NCBI GenBank assembly: GCA_031308135.1
Contig: JAHLJT010002630.1
Span: forward strand, 102,466,526-102,530,525
Length of the DNA stretch: 64,000 nucleotides
Direction of reading: 5' to 3'
Source: Acheta domesticus
Lineage: Eukaryota; Arthropoda; Insecta; Orthoptera; Gryllidae
A model generated the notes under the pieces. The model made no database searches. It saw only the letters and a program-made list of their open reading frames with translations, and was not told the DNA's origin. A program made the translations under genes and the position numbers. Of the stretch, positions 57,339-64,000 are shown piece by piece; the first letter of the stretch is position 1, and each line of letters opens with the position of its first letter.

Positions 57339-58263
57339 CGAGGGTCGTTCCGAAAGTAATTCCTCCCATTTCTGTACGTAGGCGTATGATCTCAAAAACG
57401 AATGTGAGTGGTGCCATAGTGAAATATGAACTCTCTCGTTAAAGTTCGTTTAATTTCGTTTCTATTTGTCAGATAGAAGCATAGTTACAGAACGCTAAAA
57501 TGGAGTCTAGCCGGAACGCGCGTCAAAAGCAGAAATGTGTGACTGAATTTGTCACTTCCGAGGAAATCGCACGCATCGACATCACCAGCCTCCTGTTGAA
57601 CTTTTACGGGAAGGATACAGTGTGGCGACGATAGGTGATGCGTTTCAGCGGTAGTGACAGCGACGTGAATGACAAACACGTTGCTGTCATCCACGCACAG
57701 CTGCCACACCACGGAATGATGGAGCGCCTCGTTCAGTTCTTCCGCGTGAATGGGTTCATGGGGGGGGGTAGATGGTGCTGGGTAACTGCGTATGGCGCTG
57801 GACATTGCAATGCGTTAGAGGTAACGCTGAGTAAATTGAGTTACCGAAAATTGTGCGCAAGGTGTGTCCCGCGATCACTCACACAGGAACACCAACACCA
57901 CTGAAAGGAAAGTTTTGAGAAGGTTTCGACCCAATACGAAGCTGAAGGTGGCGGTTTTCTGGGTTGAATAATCACTGTTTACGAGACATGATGTCACCAT
58001 TATGAGCCAGAAATGAAACGACATCGAATGACACCATAAGAATTCCCCGTACAGGTCAACTCGGCTGGTACAGACTTTTACCAGCGTGGCATGCAGGTTC
58101 TTGTTCATCGGTTAATAAAATGTGTAGAAAAAAAGGGAGACTATATTGAAAAATAGTTTCGTGTTCAAAAAACTCTGTTCTAACACATTGTATTAAGTTT
58201 GTTTTTTTTATTTACTGTAGTTGTCATACGAATAAATAGGCATTACTTTCGGAACAACCCACG
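57339..58263 (+). mobile_element. Mariner-family element, decayed
   Basis: Inverted repeats CGAGGGTCGTTCCGAAAGTA and CGTGGGTTGTTCCGAAAGTA (two mismatches in 22 bp), flanked by TA (57337-57338, 58264-58265). About 925 bp, against about 1.3 kb for an intact mariner. It contains the transposase pseudogene at 57500-58156. TA target and terminal sequence are typical of mariner. Confidence 0.9.
57500..58156 (+). pseudogene. Mariner transposase pseudogene
   Basis: The start codon at 57500 opens MESSRNARQKQKCVTEFVTS, and a stop follows at VWRR, inside the helix-turn-helix region. The next pieces are VMRFSGSDSDVNDKH, LSYRKLCARCVPRSLTQEHQ, HHYEPEMKRHRM (region after the second catalytic Asp) and QVLVHRLIKCVEKKGDYIEK near the end. 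Several stops, frame changes and a loss of roughly 390 bp make it inactive. Confidence 0.85.
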
Positions 58264-58265
58264 TA

Positions 58266-58654
58266 TGCGAATGTGTATTGTACTTTGTTATTAGATGAGA
58301 AAATGTATTATTTTCAATAAAATAAATTAAGTATAATTGTGTTTCTATTATATTCCTTCATTTTTTAATACAATAACGTTTTTGTGTTCATTATGTTCAG
58401 TTCGTCGACAGCACTTTTACTATCGTTTTTCGTGACAACTGATTGCTACTTTATTGCAGGACTGTAATAAATAGCCATTTTACCGACTCCGAACACGTAA
58501 GTAAACAGTCTACAAAGGCGAATGAGTAAGATATTTTTTTAATTACGTAGAGGACATACAGTCTGTTTCGTCATCAGATGGTGCATACGATGCTGTCGTT
58601 CGGCACAGGAAAGCTTGAACACCATATATACAGTAGAGCCATGAGTCGCACAAC
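58266..58654. other. No gene seen
   Basis: AT-rich sequence between the mariner and the hAT element. Confidence 0.4.
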
Positions 58655-59719
58655 CAGGGTGGCCAGATGCTTTGTGTAAATATCCGCCCAATTCCGCCTA
58701 ATAAGAAAAATTCAACTTTCCAAGCGGGAAATTTGACTAGCATTAAAATAATGGTATTTGAAAATTTTTGTGAGGTAGTGACCCAATGAAATGTTTGATT
58801 CGTTTTACATTTTTTGTTTGTGAACATTGCAAATAATACTTTGTGTCCAAACTTTTTGTAATAATAAGTTTTTTCTTAACATTTAAAATGAAGTTTACAT
58901 ATGCATGCTTATTCCCTATGGCTTAATGGAAAATGCTGCCAGTGATACCATACTTCCAAAAGATGTCTAATTTTAAATGGCATGTTCTAAAATCAACTGC
59001 AAGTACTGCCAATGTGATATAATTATATATTCATGTTGTGCACGACAAAGACACTATAACATTTAGAACACACTTTATACTAGAGGTCTAAAAACTAACA
59101 TCACACTTCTCAAAGTAAATTTGAACGAATAACAAATTATTAATGAAAAATCATGAACAAAGTAAAAACCCAAAAAAATCTAACTCACAGTCAACGTCGT
59201 TGTGATTGTTTTTTTTTTGGAAATTTCATCGCAATTTGAAAACCCGCCCAAAACCGCACATTTTTTATGCATTTCCGTCCATTAGGCGATATTCGGCGAA
59301 GTCAATTTTTGTCCCGCGCGAGAGAGAGCCGTTTTCCAGGCCAAAAAACGGAATTCCGCCCAATCTGGCAACCCTGAGCGGTGTTTTTTGAAACTATCGT
59401 CGTAATTTGAAAACCCGCCCAAACCCGCATATTTTTTTATGCATTTCCACACCTTGGGCGGTGTTCCGCGAAGTCAATTTTTGTCCGGCGAGGGAGAGCC
59501 GTTTTCCAGCTCAGAGAGCAGAATTCCGCCCAATCTGGCAACCCTGAGCGGTGTTTTTTTGAAAATTTCGTCGTAATCTCAAAACCCGCCCAATCCCGCG
59601 CATGTTTTGATGCATTTCCGTCCGTTGGGCGGTGTTCCGCGAAGTCAATTTTTGTCCTGAGAGAGTCAGAGCCGTTTCCCAGCCCCAAATGCGAAATTCC
59701 GCCCAATGTGGCAACCCTG
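58655..59719. mobile_element. hAT-type element with tandem right ends
   Basis: Starts CAGGGTGGCCAGATGC. Collinear with the 756-bp element at 19231 up to 59376, where it reaches the terminus GCCCAATCTGGCAACCCTG. Two more copies of the right-terminal 170 bp follow (59377-59546 and 59547-59719), each ending with the same terminus. No 8-bp duplication is visible at 58647-58654 against any of the three right ends. Confidence 0.85.
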
Positions 59720-59884
59720 AGCAGCGCGGCGGCGACAGTCCCCGCGGCAGCGGAGGCCCCGCTCGCGCTGCTCCCAGCGGCCGCAACAACAACTAGCGCT
59801 GTCTGCGCAGATAACGTAGCCCGCTTGCATATGCATGAGCTCCGGGTAGCGATGGCAGGACCGCGGGGAGACGAAGGACACAGA
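59720..59884. promoter_or_regulatory. Short GC island
   Basis: CGCGGCGGCGACAGTCCCCG and CCCGCTCGCGCTGCTCCCAG, then a TGCATATGCATGAG box. It may be a promoter island into which the hAT element went, as at 18960-19222. No exon is supported. Confidence 0.3.
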
Positions 59885-61160
59885 TATGTCGCTGGTAGCA
59901 AGTGGTAGAGAAGCGGGTTCAGAGAGAGACCGGTGGTCGGTGTGCAGTGGGGAAGAAGTAGGTTCGGAGAGAGGGTAAATTGGGAGGAAGAGGGATGTGA
60001 AAGAGTCGAATGGAAGTCGAATGGAATTGGATGTCGAATGGAACGTCGGGAGAAGCGGGTTGGAAGAGAGACAGATGATGGGTGGTAAATGGAAGTGAAG
60101 CAGGTTGGGATGTTGACGTGGTGGATGAAAAGTAGGGAAGAAGAAGATTGAAGGAAGGGAAGATGATGGCTGGTAAATGGAAATAAAAAGGGTTCGGAGA
60201 GGGACGGTAAGTAGGGGCGAAGAGGGTTAGGAGTGTGACGGATGTGAGTGGTAAATTAGAACGAGGCGGACTGAGAGGGAGAGAGGTGGAGGACAGTAAG
60301 TGGGGAAAAAGGGGGCTGGAAGAACGATGTGACGCGGCTGGTAGATGGGGAAGTACGCGTTGGGAGAGTGAAGGTTGGCGGGTGGTATGTGGGACAGGAG
60401 TGCATGAAGGGATAGACGGATTTCGGATGGTATACTTGGGTTTATATTTCTTGGCGCGTGGGGTCTTGTCTTCACGATGGAATATCTCACGGTATTTCGC
60501 GTCCTTCTCGTTCGTGCCGCTAGGTGTCGCATGGTCGACAGCACTGCTCAATACAATCGCGATCATGAGACTCCTAGCGGCACGACCGAGAACGACGCGC
60601 AATACCGGGAGATATTCCATCGTGAAGACAAGACCGCACGCGACAAGAAATAAAAACCCAAGTATAAGTGGGAAGGTGGGTTGGGGGAATATCTTGTCGA
60701 GGGTAGTTAGTTGGAGAGAAGCGGGTTGGGATAGTAATGGCTGGAGAAGAGAGATTCTGGCGCATGGGCAAAGTGACCTGTATTTCGAGGTGGGTCGGAA
60801 AGAAGCGATTGGTAGATATTGTGTGCAATGGAGGTAAGTCGGAAAATTGGTGGGTATTAGATGCGGGAAAGACTGATTTTTGGCGGTTGGTAGGTGGTAA
60901 ATGCGACTGAGGCCCTTGAGATGAGCGACCTGTATTAGGAGTTTTGTAGGTAAGAGGCTTTTGTAGAGATTAATGGGTATGGAGTGTGGGAGTGGCGGTG
61001 GGGAAAATGGCTGTTGGTGGGTAGCGTGGTGATGGGTAGAGACCGCGGGGAGGTGACAGGGATGGGCAGCGGGGATGGGCAGGAGGAATGGGCAGAAGGG
61101 ATGGGCAGCGAGAATGAGATGATGGGCAGCGGAAGTGGCAATATAGAGGGTTCTGGCAGA
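59885..61160. repeat. Degenerate G-rich minisatellite
   Basis: Imperfect units of about 45-65 bp built on AGCGGGTTGG, AGAGAGA, TGGTAAATGG and GGAAG repeat across 1.2 kb, interrupted by a MITE at 60433-60664. The long minus-strand frame of about 414 codons (Pro/Ser/His-rich) runs through array and MITE alike and is compositional. Confidence 0.75.
60433..60664. mobile_element. Palindromic MITE, variant ends, inside minisatellite
   Basis: 232 bp hairpin; ends TACTTGGGTTTATATTTCTT and TAAAAACCCAAGTA, flanked by TA (60431-60432, 60665-60666). The core GATGGAATATCTCACGGTAT followed by TTCGCGTCCTTCTC matches the MITEs at 40536 and 44495, while the outer 40 bp of each arm is different. Confidence 0.9.
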
Positions 61161-61276
61161 CAATGAATTAAGTTAATTAGAAGGACAATAGTGTGTTTTT
61201 AAGGAAGTGGCGAGAGGATAGAGGGAGAATAGCTATTGTGTGGGAATGGCTGGGCGGAGAGAATTTGAGAGTATAG

Positions 61277-61298
61277 TGTGTGTGTGTGTGTGTGTGTT
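61277..61298. repeat. (GT)n microsatellite
   Basis: Eleven GT dinucleotides. Confidence 0.95.
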
Positions 61299-64000
61299 TG
61301 GTATCTTGTTTTAATTACATTTATAGTTCCAACAATTTAAAGTCATTTTTAGTGATTATTACAGGTGTTTTACTACACGATAGTTTGATTACATAAATTA
61401 TATTTTAAAAAAAACGAGAGTACAAATAAAATTACATACTTACTACATACTTTAACCTATAGTAAATTAATAGATGGGAGGGATCGATTTATATTTGTTT
61501 TGGGAAGAGTAAATTTATGTAACACAATACGGTTTGATAACACAATAAAACAATTTTTTTTAGTAAATAAATTTAAAGGCCTTACAAAATTTATTACAAT
61601 ATGTTTACCTTTTAATGAATGTAGATTGACATCAAGTCTAAATCCAAATAACTGTTTCAGATGGATGTACCTTGGACGTATATTTAATCTAGGTCAAGTT
61701 CATTATTACGAAGTCACAAGTCGAGAGAGAAAATTTTTATAATAAGTGGAGATGGTTTAATTTAGAGTGCCCATATCTTATTCTGAAAATTTCTGGTAAC
61801 TCTGGGCTACTTTCTCTCTGCAACCCTCTTTTCTTACCGACATTTAGTGAGAAAAGCGTGCTTCGCTGGATTTATATGAGAGCCAAAAGCTGTTTCATTG
61901 AATGTTTAAATTGTGCATGTACTTACACCTTGTATATTCCGACAAGAAAAGTAATTGAACGGTCGAATTCTCGAAAACATAATGTAAACATCTGGCGTAA
62001 AAGATTTCGAAATACAGGATTCTCATTGTTTATGATAATCGCGGAGGAAATTCGTGTTGCTTTTCATCTCTGCAGTTCCCCCTTTATGGACACAATTGCA
62101 TATTTTCCTCCCAATTTGTGAACTAGAAAGTGAAGCATTGCTACTAGCGTGAAAAAAAATGAGAGAACGGGCGACTAAAGAATAGGTAATGTGAAGAGCT
62201 GGAAAATGAACCTACTGCATCCGAATATATTTACTGTAGTAAAGTCATAACTTAGTATTTCTTTCTGTTTTGATAAAAGAAAGAAATGTCCTTATAGTAA
62301 ATATGTCGAATTCTGAAAAATCCTTCGGTACGAATAGAGTGCTTAGTTCAGTCATTAGGCCTTAAAAACTTCTATTTTAAATTTATCGTAAAATATGTTT
62401 AATGTTTTATTTCTGGATGTTGGTTTTCGTTGAAATTTGAGTTATAACAAAAGACGAAAATAGAATTCTCCCCTGCTTAGTACCTACAGTAGTGCTCAAC
62501 CGCATCACCTCGTTCAGAGTTGTAATCTACAACATAATCCTGAAAATATACCACCTGATTTGCAAAAATCGAGTGAGTAGTAAACTAATGGAATCAAAAA
62601 CATCGTATGATACACGTAAAATATTTTATTACCAATTTCTACGAATTTTTGCTTAAAATTTAAAAGATCTTTAAAACAGAAAATAAGGACTGCCCATTTT
62701 TTTTCGGTGATGCGGTTTCATTACTGTATTATTGAAAAACTATCGAATTTTTGTCCATTTGTACTACGCAATCCCACTCAAAGTGCGCTCCAAATCTACG
62801 CTTCCATTTCTACTACGCGATCCTACTCCAAGTGTCCCCACTCTCCGTCTCTCCCCTCCCCTCTCTTCGTCTCAGGGGACTTTGGCAAAGAGCCTTAAGC
62901 AAACTCGATTCATCAAACGGATCGATTGGACAGACTCCGTTCGGTTTGCAACGCGAGATTCTCTCTGCCTCCACCCACTCAAGCATTGCAGCTCCCTTTG
63001 CTCTCTCTAAATGGAAGAATCAAATAGCAAATAATTTTGAATTCTACAGCGTGATCGTTTATTTTGTAGTAGAATGTGCATGAAACTTCAGAAACGTTCG
63101 TAAATATTGTATATCAATCTTCATTATTTTAAGTAAACGTTAATCGTAGTTTTTACGATACAAATGTTTTTATCATCCATGGTCCTCTATTAACAGCAAT
63201 AATCAGTTTTGTATTATTCTCCTATATTGTTTCAGTAGTATTGTGTATATACATTTTGCGGCTCTCATATGCAACCAATCTTTAAAAATTAGGTCTCTTT
63301 AGAAAGAAACTTTCATGGAGACGTGACAAAATGCATTTTGACTTTAAAAATGTGAACGATTTGTTGAAAAAAAATAGCAGCTAAATATTCATTTCAAATG
63401 CAACCCGCATCAAACTACAGCATTGTCAAAATTTATGTAGTTAAATAACTCCTAAACGAAGCGTACTAGAGCCATAACACTAAAATTTTGAGGCAAGCGG
63501 TCTTAACAAAATGTTTCTGACACCGTTCTACAGGATGAGATACTTTTGCACCTTATATTACATTTTTGCTTGTCTGGCGCCTATCGATATGTTATCCGAT
63601 ACCAACTATACTACTCGGCGCTGGAGGTGATCTTTGTCAGTGACGACATGTTTAAAAGGTTTATATTTCTCCATCTTATATGAATGCTTTCTTTGTACAC
63701 TGTGGTTTGCGCCTGATGAGGTTTATTTGCTTAATCATTAATTCAACATTATGCAAATAATCCTAAATGCTCTAACAGTAACAATTAGAAGTATTAAACG
63801 TTGCTACATACCCACGAAGATTGCTTTTTAAGTGTATAGTCCAAACGTTCATCTATCGAATATAAGAATTGAAAGTATTGTTTCTGTGAAAACCTACAGT
63901 ACACATGCATTAGTGGTATAACCTACAGTACACATGCACTTCAAAAGGTATCACATCATATCTACTTATCACTAAATGCTCATTTTATTCAAAATTTGTC
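61299..64000. other. No gene seen
   Basis: AT-rich to the window end. Frames at 61500-61742 and 61858-62121 lack domains. A 27-bp direct duplication (AACCTACAGTACACATGCA) lies at 63892-63940. Confidence 0.4.

Overview
This window is eukaryotic and looks like part of a large, repeat-rich arthropod genome, most likely an insect. It is AT-rich overall with GC islands, has no operons or ribosome-binding sites, and is filled with tRNA-derived SINEs, LINE 3' ends, a Penelope-type relic, a decayed mariner, hAT elements, palindromic MITEs and long minisatellites. Nothing in the sequence fixes the species; a hemimetabolous insect with a large genome is my best guess. No CRISPR, phage, bacterial or viral content was seen.

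Host-gene content is sparse. Two loci stand out. (1) At 8.2-10.5 kb there is a THAP zinc-finger 5' exon with good splice signals. It lies between two inverted copies of a promoter-like segment (CRE and YY1-type motifs) and is followed by a possible short first exon and a decayed coding stretch. (2) At 54.2-56.3 kb there is a coiled-coil plus ankyrin-repeat gene with two recognisable exons, a stop codon and a poly(A) signal. The junction between the two exons does not join cleanly.

Layout. 0-2 kb: SINE copies and an interspersed repeat that recurs inverted at 45.4-46.0 kb. 2-6 kb: AT-rich, no gene seen. 6.0-7.1 kb: GC island with a 12-bp G-rich/C-rich minisatellite. 7.1-10.5 kb: SINE, MITE and the THAP locus. 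10.7-11 kb: nested palindromes. 14.0-17.2 kb: 17-bp, about 85-bp and 21-bp tandem arrays around a GC-rich stretch. 18.3-20 kb: an interspersed repeat, a GC island and a hAT element with a perfect 8-bp target duplication. 23.5-24.6 kb: two LINE 3' ends head-to-tail with AAT microsatellite junctions. 25-32.8 kb: SINEs, a pyrimidine tract, a GGC-rich CpG island and a SINE inside a SINE. 34.5-37.5 kb: degenerate tandem arrays and polypurine tracts. 37.5-45 kb: dense SINE/MITE nesting. 48.4-49.2 kb: a nearly perfect 20-bp minisatellite. 52-56.4 kb: repeats and the ankyrin gene. 56.8-61.2 kb: a SINE, a mariner relic, a hAT element whose right end is tandemly triplicated, and a G-rich degenerate minisatellite carrying a MITE.

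The main SINE family (called SINE-1 here) has about 13 copies. It runs from a tRNA-like head with A and B boxes, through a long GC-rich body, to an (AATC)n tail. A second tRNA-derived family (SINE-2) ends in (CAATT)n. Four palindromic MITEs with TA target sites share a hairpin core but differ in length or termini, and one of them interrupts a SINE-1 copy. I see no convincing new enzymatic or defence system. The interest lies in transposon structure and nesting, the hairpin MITEs, the repeat junctions and the two partly decayed gene loci.
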